A DNA stretch of 23,265 nt, from contig WRHS01000012.1 in assembly GCA_009783135.1 (NCBI GenBank), positions 1 to 23,265 of the forward strand, in the 5' to 3' direction. Shown here piece after piece: positions 1 through 7,388 of the stretch. The translations under genes and the position numbers were made by a program. This DNA comes from Dehalococcoidia bacterium. Lineage in GTDB: Bacteria > Chloroflexota > Dehalococcoidia > Dehalococcoidales > UBA1222. The notes under the pieces were generated by a model, which had not been told where the DNA came from, made no database searches, and was given only the letters and a program-made list of their open reading frames with translations. Position 1 is the stretch's first letter. Every line of letters starts with the position of its first letter.

Positions 1-102
1 CGCTGGAGAGGCATCGCTACACGATATGCCAAAAATACAACATCATTTGTTGCCGCTGTGCAAATCCGTTGTCTTGCGCTTTGGTTGAGAGTATTAGCAT
101 GA
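1..102 (+). CDS. IS5-type transposase, C-terminal fragment (cut by window edge)
   Basis: Frame 1 is open from the first base to a TGA at 100-102. It encodes 33 residues beginning RWRGIATRYAKNTTSF and ending LWLRVLA. The pattern (x)WRxIATRYxK followed by a hydrophobic tail is the typical C terminus of IS5-family DDE transposases, near the last catalytic Glu region. Only this tail is visible, so intactness of the element cannot be judged. It is convergent with argC, whose stop lies 154 bases away. The family is recognised from the motif; the subgroup is not assigned. Confidence 0.75.
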   Translation, partial: RWRGIATRYAKNTTSFVAAVQIRCLALWLRVLA

Positions 103-118
103 ACTCGTGTAGACACTA
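101..118 (+). repeat. Probable right terminal inverted repeat of the IS
   Basis: GAACTCGTGTAGACACTA overlaps the transposase stop and would form the outer end of the element. Its reverse complement matches 15 of 18 bases at 10700-10717, which supports it being an IS-end sequence. The rest of 119-255 holds no gene that I can see; it contains a short palindrome (TGTTGCAACA, near 207-216) downstream of argC. Confidence 0.45.
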
Positions 119-255
119 TCTAGTAATATTGGTTAGATGCAGAGAAAAACCTGACGTGAGGTCACCGTCACAGGCGAGCAGTGGCAGAGCTATCTGGCAA
201 TTGCGGTGTTGCAACAACCGGATAACTTAAAAATATAAACGTAATTTTGATGTTT

Positions 256-1311
256 TTATGGATAAACAGCGGCTGCTTCCAGTCCTGTGGTTTCAGGTAT
301 GCCAAGCATGATATTCATGTTTTGAATAGCCTGTCCCGATGCTCCTTTTACCAAGTTATCGATGGTGCTGATGACGATAATGCGTTTGGTACGCGCGTCA
401 ATTGTGGGATATATCAGGCATATGTTGCAGCCACACGTGTGTTTGGATTGAGGCGGGGCATCCACTACGCGCACAAACGGTTCGTCTTTGTAAAAATCCT
501 GAAACAGCATTTTCAGACTGGAGCTATCAATACTTTCTGCTTGCTCGCCGGGCTGGGCGTATAATGTGGTGAGAATGCCGCGTGTCATGGGTATGAGATG
601 CGGCACAAAGGTGACATTAGGTCGAACGCCGCGCATCAGGCATGCCAACTCCTGCTCAATTTCGGGTAGATGCCTGTGTCCACCTAACGCGTAAGCACTG
701 ACACTTTCGTTGGCTTCGCAATAGTGAGCCCCCAAATTGAGAGTACGTCCCGCACCGGAAATACCAGATTTGCTGTCGATTATGATAGAACTGCCGGTTA
801 TGCCGGCTTTTAGCAGTGGGGCCAGCCCCAATATTGCGCTGGTTGGGTAACAGCCCGGATTGGCCACCAGGCGGGCTTTGGCGATGTCACTACGATAAAG
901 TTCCGGCAGTCCGTATACTGCCTCGGTCAGTAGTTCAGGGGCAGGGTGTTCAAAGTTATACCATTCCTGATACAAGGCGGAGTCCTTTAGGCGGAAGTCC
1001 GCGCTTATGTCCACGACCCGAACGCCTGAATTGAGTAGAGTTGGAACAACCGAGGAGCTTTCTTTATGCGGTAGAGCGGAGAAGGCAAAATCTACCTCAC
1101 CCAATTCTGCGGTGACGCTCAAATTCAGGTGTGCCAGATGCGGAAATATCTCCCCCAATTTTTTGCCGGCGGTACTACGTCCGCTGACCGATGTAATCTC
1201 CACATTAGGGTGGTGGCATAATAACCGCGCCAGTTCCACACCCGCGTAGCCCGTCACATTGACAATACCGACACAGATTTTCTTTTTACATGTGGTGTAC
1301 TCAACCCCCAT
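256..1311 (-). CDS. argC: N-acetyl-gamma-glutamyl-phosphate reductase
   Basis: Third step of arginine biosynthesis: NADPH-dependent reduction of N-acetylglutamyl-5-phosphate to the semialdehyde, in the cytosol. The 351-residue length is normal. The N-terminal Rossmann segment (GIVNVTGYAGVELARLL, about residues 15-31) and the active-site motif NPGCYPT with Cys154 are present, as are HYCEANE and GGHRHLPEIEQEL further on. The ATG at 1311 is preceded by GGAGGG at a good distance. No other arg gene is adjacent, so it appears to be a single-gene unit here. Residues 1-11 before the Rossmann fold look like a short lineage-specific extension. Confidence 0.96.
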   Translation of the reverse strand: MGVEYTTCKKKICVGIVNVTGYAGVELARLLCHHPNVEITSVSGRSTAGKKLGEIFPHLAHLNLSVTAELGEVDFAFSALPHKESSSVVPTLLNSGVRVVDISADFRLKDSALYQEWYNFEHPAPELLTEAVYGLPELYRSDIAKARLVANPGCYPTSAILGLAPLLKAGITGSSIIIDSKSGISGAGRTLNLGAHYCEANESVSAYALGGHRHLPEIEQELACLMRGVRPNVTFVPHLIPMTRGILTTLYAQPGEQAESIDSSSLKMLFQDFYKDEPFVRVVDAPPQSKHTCGCNICLIYPTIDARTKRIIVISTIDNLVKGASGQAIQNMNIMLGIPETTGLEAAAVYP

Positions 1312-1408
1312 AAATGCCCTCCATTAAATGCGACTTTGCCCTTGTGTCCATAGCGTGTCTATAGTGGCAAGGTATCTTCGTGCCTATAGCATGTGCGGTT
1401 GTCTTGGC

Positions 1409-1458
1409 TGGACAGCGCTTGTCCATAGGCTTGTCATGTGTATGGTATTATTGTAGCA
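1409..1458 (-). promoter_or_regulatory. Probable argC promoter and leader hairpin
   Basis: Reading towards argC, an extended -10 box TGCTACAAT lies at 1458-1450. Downstream, a perfect 6-bp dyad TGGACA-N5-TGTCCA lies at 1425-1409. That would give argC a leader of roughly 130 nt, in contrast to the near-leaderless genes elsewhere in the window. The strings TGTCCATAG and TGTCTATAG recur at 1345-1364 and 1418-1428. No ARG-box was recognised. Confidence 0.35.
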
Positions 1459-1479
1459 CATATGAGTGGTTGTGCGCTG

Positions 1480-2235
1480 CTAGACGCCAACTTCCTGCCC
1501 CTCGGATGCCAATGTTATTTTGCATGACAGCGTGTTTGCAACACTTTCCAATTCTGCGGCAATTTCGCTTTCCTGTGCCGAATTCATGTGTACTGTAATA
1601 ACCTGTGGCAGGAATCCATGTAGTGTTTTGAAAAGCTGGAGTTCTTCCTGCAACAAAACCGGTGTTAGGTGCCCCTTTGCCCGTGCAAAATCGCTGAAGC
1701 TGTTGGGGGATGTTACCTCGATGATAAGCATGTCCGGTTGGATTTGTTGCCAGAATTCTTTCGGGCATGGTCCTGTATCTCCGGTGTAGAAGAAACTGCG
1801 ATTGAGTTTTTTCACGTAATAGCCTTGCGCAGGTACGGCGTGATTTACGGCTATCGGTGTGGCTAGGTAATCTCCGATGCAGAAAGTAGCATTCGGCTGA
1901 ACAATTGTGAAATGCAGTGCAGGGCTGTCTAGAAAGCGGGAGAACAATTCATTATTGAGCAGGTGCTGCTCCAGAGAGGTTCGTACTGCCTGCGAGCCAT
2001 AGATATGCGCTGTACCATTGTTAAGAAAACATGTCATAGCCAAGGACGGAATGTCGCGGATGTGGTCGTAGTGCTGGTGAGTTAATAACACGCCTTTCAG
2101 CTTGAGTTGTTGCTGTATGCCCAAATGTTTTGTCAGATTTCCTGCATCCAATGCTATCTGCTCGTCAAGCAGCAGACATGCCAAACCGCTTGTGGATGTT
2201 TCAATGTTGTGTGAGCCAAGAAAGCGTATTTTCAT
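1480..2235 (-). CDS. MBL-fold metallo-hydrolase
   Basis: Metallo-beta-lactamase-fold protein of 251 residues. The metal motif THQHYDHIRD (HxHxDH) is at about residues 52-61. Later metal ligands are likely in VNHAVPAQGYY, FYTGDTGP and GHLTP. The order resembles class II cyclic-nucleotide phosphodiesterases and other small phosphodiesterase-like MBL proteins, but the substrate cannot be told from sequence. The ATG at 2235 is chosen because MKIRFLGSHN is the canonical first strand; upstream in-frame codons would overlap the preceding gene. It starts 13 bp after the transporter gene stop, so the two are probably one operon. Confidence 0.85.
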   Translation of the reverse strand: MKIRFLGSHNIETSTSGLACLLLDEQIALDAGNLTKHLGIQQQLKLKGVLLTHQHYDHIRDIPSLAMTCFLNNGTAHIYGSQAVRTSLEQHLLNNELFSRFLDSPALHFTIVQPNATFCIGDYLATPIAVNHAVPAQGYYVKKLNRSFFYTGDTGPCPKEFWQQIQPDMLIIEVTSPNSFSDFARAKGHLTPVLLQEELQLFKTLHGFLPQVITVHMNSAQESEIAAELESVANTLSCKITLASEGQEVGV

Positions 2236-2248
2236 GCTTACTTCTTTA

Positions 2249-2908
2249 TTACAGAATAAAAGGATTGAAGTCGGTTTTATGGTCGTATGTATCAACTTTA
2301 TCTTTGTATTTCAGGTAAGCTACGGCACGGTAAGTTAACGGCGTGGCCAGTATTTCAATCAGCACCTTAGCAACCCAGTGGTACAGAATTAACAGCGGGG
2401 TAAATGCCGGGGTGGCAATGAAAGCGATGGTGATAAACAAAGCAGTGTCCAGTCCCTCTCCGATGATGGTGGAGGAAATGGTGCGCAGCCATAGCCAGCG
2501 CCCGTGTGTTGCAATCTTTAGCCGTGCTAGAATAAGCGAGTTGACGAACTCTCCTACTAGATAACCCGCGAAAGAGGCCAGCAATAGGCGCGGCGTGTAG
2601 CCGAGGATGGCATCATATGCCCCTTGGTTTTCCCAGAAAGAAGCAGATGGTAGCAGTCCGCTTATCCATGAGAAAAACACGAAAATCAGATTACAGCCAA
2701 AGCCCAACCAAATGATGCGCCGTGCCCAGCTGTAGCCGTAAACTTCCGTGATAATGTCGCCTAAGATGTAATTTAACGGGAAAACAATAACTGCGGCCGG
2801 TAAAGCTATTGGACCTAGGCTAATGAGTTTAACAGCTATGATATTGGCGGTTATAAGACATGTGACTGATAGTGCCGCTATAATGAGCAGGCGATTGGTG
2901 CTTTTCAT
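2249..2908 (-). CDS. Queuosine-precursor transporter (YhhQ/VUT family)
   Basis: Integral membrane protein of 219 residues with about six predicted helices. The family hallmarks are visible: TANIIAVKLI in helix 1, FPLNYILGDIITEVYGY, AGYLVGEFVNS, and IGEGLDTALFITIAF. Members import preQ0/preQ1 or related deazapurines for queuosine in tRNA. The ATG at 2908 is preferred over an ATG seven codons upstream because GGAATGGAGAT precedes it. It is the first gene of a pair with the MBL-fold hydrolase. I do not see a convincing preQ1 riboswitch between 2909 and 3028. Confidence 0.9.
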   Translation of the reverse strand: MKSTNRLLIIAALSVTCLITANIIAVKLISLGPIALPAAVIVFPLNYILGDIITEVYGYSWARRIIWLGFGCNLIFVFFSWISGLLPSASFWENQGAYDAILGYTPRLLLASFAGYLVGEFVNSLILARLKIATHGRWLWLRTISSTIIGEGLDTALFITIAFIATPAFTPLLILYHWVAKVLIEILATPLTYRAVAYLKYKDKVDTYDHKTDFNPFIL

Positions 2909-3028
2909 ATCTCCATTCCGGTAAAGCAAATTTTACTTTTATTCTACATTATCTTGGGATTGTCATGAAAATGTGGTGGCATTTAGTTGACACCCGGACG
3001 CATAGAAATATAGAATAACTATCTGCGT

Positions 3029-3103
3029 GGCAACGTAGCTCAGTGGTAGAGCAGGGGACTCATAAGCCCTTGGTCGGTGGTCCAAATCCACCCGTTGCCA
3101 CCA
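3029..3103 (+). tRNA. tRNA with anticodon CAT (probably Ile2; otherwise elongator Met)
   Basis: The cloverleaf has acceptor GGCAACG/CGTTGCC, discriminator A, encoded CCA, D stem GCTC/GAGC, loop CTCATAA and T stem GGTGG/CCACC. The stretch around the anticodon and variable loop (GACTCATAA ... TTGGTCG) closely resembles bacterial tRNA-Ile2, whose C34 becomes lysidine through TilS. G1-C72 pairing excludes a typical initiator. Oddities are an A-G mismatch at 31-39 and a T loop TCCAAAT with C where U55 is expected. A T-rich run follows the gene. Confidence 0.88.
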
Positions 3104-3193
3104 TTTTTTATTTTGCTATCTATGGTGGTTGCCTATATTTCTTTGCTGTGCTGCGGATGCGCAGAGCTAAATTAACAAAAAACTTAACTCATA

Positions 3194-3577
3194 CTATGTC
3201 GTTTGACATAACTCGGCTATAACCTCTATCTCCACTCGCGACCCGCGTGGTAAAGCTGATACGGCAACGCAGGAACGAGCCGGTTTGCTGGTGAAATGGC
3301 GGGCATAGACGTTGTTGAATTCCGTGAAATCATTCATGTCGGTCAAAAAACAGGTGCTTTTGACAACCCGTGAAATATCGCTGCCGGCGGCTTTAAGTAC
3401 CGCTTTAATGTTGTGTATTGTCTGCTCGGTTTGTGCTGCGATATTTCCCTGTATGAGTTCACCAGTTTTTGGCTCAAGCGGAATCTGCCCCGATAGGTAA
3501 AGCATGCCGCCTGCTTCATTTGCATGGGAGTAAGGCCCGATGGCCTCCGGTGCCTGCTCTGCTGAAATATTTTTCAT
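3194..3577 (-). CDS. ridA: RidA family enamine/imine deaminase
   Basis: 127 residues, the usual length of the YjgF/YER057c/UK114 family, which hydrolyses reactive 2-aminoacrylate and related imines released by PLP enzymes. Visible signatures are AIGPYSHA (residues 12-19), GMLYLSGQIPL, QTEQTIHNIKAVL, VVKSTCFLTDMNDF, and near the C terminus PARSCVAVSALPRGSRVEIEVIA, with the substrate-carboxylate Arg in PARSC and Glu in VEIEV. GAGGAA lies upstream of the ATG. It lies downstream of ssrA but is separated from it by a strong terminator, so it is transcribed on its own. Confidence 0.93.
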   Translation of the reverse strand: MKNISAEQAPEAIGPYSHANEAGGMLYLSGQIPLEPKTGELIQGNIAAQTEQTIHNIKAVLKAAGSDISRVVKSTCFLTDMNDFTEFNNVYARHFTSKPARSCVAVSALPRGSRVEIEVIAELCQTT

Positions 3578-3621
3578 TCTGCGGTTCCTCGCTTATATGT
3601 TATGCAAAAACATTGAAGTTT

Positions 3622-3654
3622 CCAAAAATAAAACCACTCACCTGATGAGTGGTT
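3622..3654 (-). terminator. Rho-independent terminator of ssrA
   Basis: On the minus strand AACCACTCA-TCAGG-TGAGTGGTT forms a perfect 9-bp stem with a 5-nt loop, followed by TTATTTTTGG. It begins 8 bases after the tmRNA 3' CCA. Confidence 0.92.
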
Positions 3655-3662
3655 GGATTTTT

Positions 3663-4012
3663 TGGTGGAGACGGGGGAGAGTCGAACTCCCCGTCCAATG
3701 ACAGCGACCCAGAATCTACTACAGGATTATTCAGCATTAAATCTTGCCCGCCGGGACTCTGCTGACAGGGTATCAGCGGACCAGCCGGTTAATCTTTCGT
3801 TGTCTCTACCGGCGTACAGACAGCGGCATCCCGACTTTTCGTCACCCAAGTCCCAACCCGCTGGGATGGGGTCAGGCTGGATGGGCTAGCTTATTTAGCC
3901 AGCCAGAACCAATTCTGGTTCGGCAGTTGTTTTTGCCATTTGTTTAATGAGAAAATGGCACCTCATCCTGCAATTCTGTAGCACACTCCCACTGTCGAGA
4001 CCATGCGTCCCC
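3663..4012 (-). ncRNA. ssrA: tmRNA (transfer-messenger RNA)
   Basis: Rescues stalled ribosomes together with SmpB. The 5' end GGGGACG pairs with CGTCTCC before A-CCA at the 3' end, including the conserved G-U third pair. The 3' T arm is GGGGAGTTCGACTCTCCCC-like. The 350-nt length is normal for a one-piece tmRNA. The tag reads from GCA at 3936 to TAA at 3897-3895: AKTTAEPELVLAG. The LVLAG ending differs from the common ALAA and is the best taxonomic hint in the window. It lies 22 bases after the smpB stop, so the two are probably co-transcribed. Confidence 0.96.
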
Positions 4013-4034
4013 GTGTTTGTGCGAGCCTTGCGGC

Positions 4035-4484
4035 TCAATGCCTTTTTAATGTGCGTTCTATCTCACGGTCATTTTCGCGGCGAATGATAGTTTCGCGCTT
4101 GTCATAAAGCTTTTTGCCGCGACCCAGACCGATTTCCAGCTTGGCGTTGTGTCCTTTGAAATACATACGCAACGGCACGATAGTCAGCCCTTTTTCTGCC
4201 AACTTGGCCAGCAGAAAGCGGATTTCTTTGCGGTGCATGAGCAGCTTACGCGGGCGGACCGGATCATGCGCCATATAACTGGCTGCCTCATAGCGCGCTA
4301 TGTGCGCACCAACCAGCCACAGTTCTCCGTGCTCTGCTTTTACGTACGCCTCACCAAGGCTTACCCTGCTTTCGCGTACAGACTTGATTTCAGAACCAAG
4401 CAACGCAATGCCGGCCTCAAATGTTTCAAGGATATCGTAGTTATGGTGAGCCTTGCGGTTAGTGGATACAACCTTTATAATCAT
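4035..4484 (-). CDS. smpB: SsrA-binding protein
   Basis: 149 residues. Binds the tRNA-like domain of tmRNA and brings it to stalled ribosomes. Typical segments are TNRKAHHNYDILETFEAGI (residues 8-26), LLGSEIKSVRE, HDPVRPRKLLMHRKEI, and a basic C-terminal tail DKRETIIRRENDREIERTLK that enters the decoding site. No Shine-Dalgarno is visible. Instead, an extended -10 box TGCTATAAT ends only 5 bases before the ATG, so the mRNA is probably leaderless. A 5-bp hairpin (GAGCC-GCAA-GGCTC, 4036-4023) lies at the stop codon just ahead of ssrA and may mark RNA processing. Confidence 0.96.
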   Translation of the reverse strand: MIIKVVSTNRKAHHNYDILETFEAGIALLGSEIKSVRESRVSLGEAYVKAEHGELWLVGAHIARYEAASYMAHDPVRPRKLLMHRKEIRFLLAKLAEKGLTIVPLRMYFKGHNAKLEIGLGRGKKLYDKRETIIRRENDREIERTLKRH

Positions 4485-4580
4485 TTTCCATTATAGCACA
4501 ATTTATATGACCCGGCTAGTAGTTGTATGCGTCCAAAACGCGTTTGCACTTGTACCGGGGAAAGATGGTCTTTGGCTCAT

Positions 4581-5042
4581 ATGATTGAAACATCAGAACC
4601 CATTTTGACGGTACGGTATATTCTTGCAGTGTTTGCGGCAGTGTCGGGGGTTATTCAGGTGGCGTCTGCCCGCGCAGGGATACGTGGTTTGATGTTTTTT
4701 CCCTGTCATGTGCGCTTTCGTTTATGGCCGTCGCGGCGCTACGTGATACTGACACCTGTGCGCTTCAGTTATCTTTTCGCGGGAATCACCGTGATACCGG
4801 CTCTGCTCTACATGTTTGGCTGGAATGAGTATAACGAGGTAGGCCTCATTGAGGGCTCAGAACAGGCGTTATGGTTTGTTTTGGGCACGTTTGCTGCCGG
4901 AATTTTCTGCTTACTATTATCCTCTCTAATCAATCACAGGCGTTTGCAGCATAATCAAACGCAGGCACAGGGGCTGGAAGCACTCAAGGAGACAACATGG
5001 GTTCAGTCTTTTCGGCGGCGCTGGGTAAGGAAGAATAAGTGA
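4581..5042 (+). CDS. Small integral membrane protein, unknown function
   Basis: Not recognised. About 153 residues with three likely membrane segments: ILTVRYILAVFAAVSGVIQV near the N terminus, YLFAGITVIPALLYMFGW in the middle, and LWFVLGTFAAGIFCLLLSSLI towards the end. A basic loop FRLWPSRRYVI and a basic C terminus (RRRWVRKNK) follow the positive-inside pattern. The start is uncertain: ATG 4581 gives a clean membrane start, ATG 4527 adds 18 residues, and neither has a good Shine-Dalgarno. It overlaps the next gene by four bases (GTGA), so the two are translationally coupled. Confidence 0.6.
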   Translation: MIETSEPILTVRYILAVFAAVSGVIQVASARAGIRGLMFFPCHVRFRLWPSRRYVILTPVRFSYLFAGITVIPALLYMFGWNEYNEVGLIEGSEQALWFVLGTFAAGIFCLLLSSLINHRRLQHNQTQAQGLEALKETTWVQSFRRRWVRKNK

Positions 5043-5671
5043 GTTTTGACGAGAAACTTTTTACTTGGATAAACAACCTAGGCGGGCATGTAGGTTTCAT
5101 TGACTTTATCGCCGGCTGTCTGGCCAATGACTATTTTATGTTGGTTGCGATGTGTTTGGTGCTGGTGGGTATGTGGTTTAGTGTAAGTAATCCGGAGTCT
5201 CGATCCCGCAACCAGTTAGCTGTACTCAAGGCTATGGCCAGTATGGCGACCGCAAGTGGCTTTGCCTCAATACCGGTGGTTGCAATTGTAGGGAAAGAGC
5301 AGCATGCTCATACGTGGATTTACGCAGTTTTCAATCGCCCGCGTCCTTTTGAGGTGTTCGGGCCTTCTGTTGTGCACCATTTCTATTTCCCGCATGACCC
5401 CTCTTTTCCCTCAAATATGGCGGCGGCATCTTTTGGATTGGCGCTTGCGGTGTGGCTAATGAACCGCCGCATAGGCACATGGCTTTTGCTTATGGCTTCA
5501 CTGGTCTGTCTGTCGCGCATTTATGTGGGGATACACTATCCTTCCGATATTTTGGGAGGATTTTTGGTCGCTGTGGTGGCGGTTGGGGTGATTTATTTCA
5601 TGTTCTGGCTGTGTAAGGTGTTGTTGCGCTTGGTGTTATGGATTATGAAAAACCTGTATGTAATGGGTTAA
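5039..5671 (+). CDS. PAP2-type phosphatase-like membrane protein
   Basis: 210 residues. PAP2 enzymes hydrolyse lipid (pyro)phosphates, often undecaprenyl diphosphate, at the membrane. Motif 1 appears as FNRPRPF (residues 98-104), without the usual upstream Lys. Motif 3 is intact, SRIYVGIHYPSD (159-170), with the nucleophilic His166 and Asp170. Motif 2, normally PSGH, reads FPSNMAA (123-129): the conserved His is replaced by Met127. Activity may therefore be altered. At least four membrane segments flank the motifs. The GTG start overlaps the previous gene by four bases. Confidence 0.85.
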   Translation: MSFDEKLFTWINNLGGHVGFIDFIAGCLANDYFMLVAMCLVLVGMWFSVSNPESRSRNQLAVLKAMASMATASGFASIPVVAIVGKEQHAHTWIYAVFNRPRPFEVFGPSVVHHFYFPHDPSFPSNMAAASFGLALAVWLMNRRIGTWLLLMASLVCLSRIYVGIHYPSDILGGFLVAVVAVGVIYFMFWLCKVLLRLVLWIMKNLYVMG

Positions 5672-5688
5672 TACTGCAGGTGTTTGCG

Positions 5689-6129
5689 TTATGTCGAAAT
5701 GGAATGAAGATGTGCCGTAAAGGCCTTCTTGTCGTGGTCGGTCCCGCAGATTTCTCCTCTTTCGTTTATCGTTAATCCCCAAACCCTGCCCAGCCCGCAA
5801 CTGCACTCTTTGCGTGACAGTGCCGCTGTCCAGTCCTGACAAGGGTGTGGTTTAACTGCATGGATGGAGCAAAGGGATTCCCTGCCGTGCTGCGAAAGAA
5901 AGATGCAGCCGCCGTTGTCGCGGTGTCTCAGCAAAAATTTCCCGAGGATAGGCCAACGCGGGTCAGTGTATTCGGCCTTTAGCTTTTCCGATGAGATTTT
6001 CAGGTAGTCGGCGATTTGCTGTATTTCCTCTTCTTCAACCAACGCTTGGTATCTGGAGCAGCATTCGCCGCAACGGAAACAAGTGGCAGAAAGACTGCTG
6101 TCAATTTCAATTGAATTGTCCATGCCCAT
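5689..6129 (-). CDS. YkgJ-type CxxCxxCC metal-chelating domain protein
   Basis: 146 residues from the chosen ATG. The N-terminal motif CFRCGECC (Cys17, 20, 23, 24) is followed by GGCIFL (Cys75), LCSIHAVKPHPCQDW (Cys87, Cys97) and late cysteines 109, 111 and 128. This is the UPF0153/YkgJ arrangement, which is thought to hold zinc or an Fe-S cluster; the biochemical role is unknown. The ATG at 6129 is chosen because an extended -10 box TGCTACAAT ends seven bases before it, implying a leaderless message. ATGs at 6138 (inside the -10 box) and 6123 are alternatives. It is divergent from the DUF1461 gene, starting 46 bases away. Confidence 0.85.
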   Translation of the reverse strand: MGMDNSIEIDSSLSATCFRCGECCSRYQALVEEEEIQQIADYLKISSEKLKAEYTDPRWPILGKFLLRHRDNGGCIFLSQHGRESLCSIHAVKPHPCQDWTAALSRKECSCGLGRVWGLTINERGEICGTDHDKKAFTAHLHSIST

Positions 6130-6175
6130 GATTGTCATTGTAGCATTTTTGTGCGGCGCACAGTAGAATGAGCCC

Positions 6176-6892
6176 ATGAAAGCGGTGCGTGTTTTATCGC
6201 GGTGGTTGCTGGTGTTGTGTGTGCCGTTACTGCTTCTTTCGGGTATGATTGGAGTGGCTTTCAACAGCCTGTGGATTTACACCTCCGGCTTCTCCAAATA
6301 TGATGTCGCTTCCAAGATGGAACTTTCAGAGGCAGAGTTGAAACGAGCAACGCAGGAGTTGATTGCATATTTTAACAATCCGAACCAGCAATACCTTGAT
6401 ATCAGTGTAACCTATGACAATGGGCAGGCAGGACCACTGTATGACCGAGATGCTGTAGCCCATATGAAAGATGTCAAAGGGTTGCTGTGGCTGGATTATT
6501 ATATCTGTCTCTTTTCGGTCGTGTATATCCTGTCGTATAGTGCGGTGCTCTGGTTTAGGGAGCGTTCCGAAATTTCAAATGAACTGACAATAGGTACTTG
6601 GCGCGGAGGCTTGTCAACGCTTGGACTGGTGGCATTTCTGGGGCTATTTGCTGTAACCGGCTTCGACGGGTTTTTCACTGCGTTTCACGAGATATTCTTT
6701 CCGCATGGCAACTATGAGTTTTCCCCATATGACCATATGGTAATAATGTTTCCGCATGGCTTCTGGTTTGATGTGGCAATGTTGGTCGGGATTGTGGTTT
6801 TAGGATTGGGGTTGCTGGTGGCAGGTGGTGGGTGGTTGTTCTTAAGGTATTTTAACCGCCGCGAGTTTTCTATTGGCGTGAAAAGTCCATAA
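6176..6892 (+). CDS. DUF1461 / TIGR01906 integral membrane protein
   Basis: 238 residues with a helix at 8-30, an extracytoplasmic domain to about 105, and helices near 105-125, 140-165 and 195-225. Family signatures are HMKDVKGL (around residues 95-102), FTAFHEIFFPHGNYEF, and MFPHGFWFDVAM. The function of the family is unknown. There is no Shine-Dalgarno; a TAGAAT box at 6164-6169 ends six bases before the ATG, so it is probably read from a leaderless mRNA. It is divergent from the YkgJ-type gene. Confidence 0.88.
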   Translation: MKAVRVLSRWLLVLCVPLLLLSGMIGVAFNSLWIYTSGFSKYDVASKMELSEAELKRATQELIAYFNNPNQQYLDISVTYDNGQAGPLYDRDAVAHMKDVKGLLWLDYYICLFSVVYILSYSAVLWFRERSEISNELTIGTWRGGLSTLGLVAFLGLFAVTGFDGFFTAFHEIFFPHGNYEFSPYDHMVIMFPHGFWFDVAMLVGIVVLGLGLLVAGGGWLFLRYFNRREFSIGVKSP

Positions 6893-6895
6893 AAC

Positions 6896-6926
6896 AACAG
6901 CGCCGTCTTGTAAGTCCGACGCTGTT
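6896..6926 (-). terminator. Convergent-gene hairpin, probable terminator
   Basis: AACAGCG at 6896 pairs with CGCTGTT ending at 6926, with further imperfect pairing inside. On the minus strand the stem is followed by GTTTTATGG, which fits termination of transcripts coming from the small gene at 7067. On the plus strand no T run follows, so termination of the DUF1461 gene there is less clear. Confidence 0.45.
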
Positions 6927-6950
6927 AAGGGTTATGCTTGAGAGTGGCTA

Positions 6951-7067
6951 TTATCTGCTGTTGCATGTCCGATTCCAAAGGTAGGCGTAGCGCTTTTCTG
7001 ATGACCAGAATAGCCATTTCAGCTTAAATAAGGCTTTGCTTAAGCCGCTGTGTCGCTCCTTGTTCAT
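6951..7067 (-). CDS. Possible 38-residue basic peptide
   Basis: An ATG at 7067 is preceded by a near-perfect Shine-Dalgarno (GAGGAGGTGAGAA). The frame encodes 38 residues beginning MNKERHSGLSKALFKLKWLFW and is rich in Lys, Arg and Trp. A TATAAT box lies upstream at 7115-7110. An overlapping frame from ATG 7017 to 6925 encodes MAILVIRKALRLPLESDM and on, ending IIATLKHNP, which also looks protein-like. Either frame, or coupled translation of both, is possible. I recognise neither. The strong ribosome site stands out because several neighbours have none. Confidence 0.45.
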   Translation of the reverse strand: MNKERHSGLSKALFKLKWLFWSSEKRYAYLWNRTCNSR

Positions 7068-7080
7068 TTCTCACCTCCTC

Positions 7081-7388
7081 AAAATAAACTTCTTCTCCGT
7101 TGCAATATCATTATAAGCACATATTAGTAAAGTTGAGGTAAAGAATATGTGCGGGAAAAAAAACGGCTCAACAGACCTGTTAGTCATTAAAAATATGTTT
7201 GATAAGAACTGTTTGCTGTTTTTCTACTTTACACGCTCCTCGGAGCTGTATTCATCAATGATGGCTAGTGTTCTTTGACGTGATAGTTTGACCATGTACT
7301 GCAGAGTCAAGGTGGTGCTTACCCGTAGTGAAGCGGTAGATTAGCCTTCCATCTTCTCTTTCAAGAGAAATCGGGCATTTATAATCTC
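7081..7388. other. Intergenic stretch without a clear gene
   Basis: It holds the TATAAT box (7115-7110) that faces the 38-residue frame. On the minus strand, AGGAG-N7-ATG begins just after the FmdB-type stop but opens only a five-codon frame. A frame of 23 codons (MVKLSRQRTLAIIDEYSSEE...) exists near 7293-7222 on the minus strand without a ribosome site. I see no convincing gene or RNA here. Confidence 0.4.

Noticed and set aside
247..564. 105-codon plus-strand frame inside argC
   Set aside because: It is antisense to a complete, well-conserved argC and has no recognisable protein features.
1448..1768. 106-codon minus-strand frame overlapping the MBL-fold gene
   Set aside because: It is an alternative frame of a gene with clear metal-binding motifs in its own frame.
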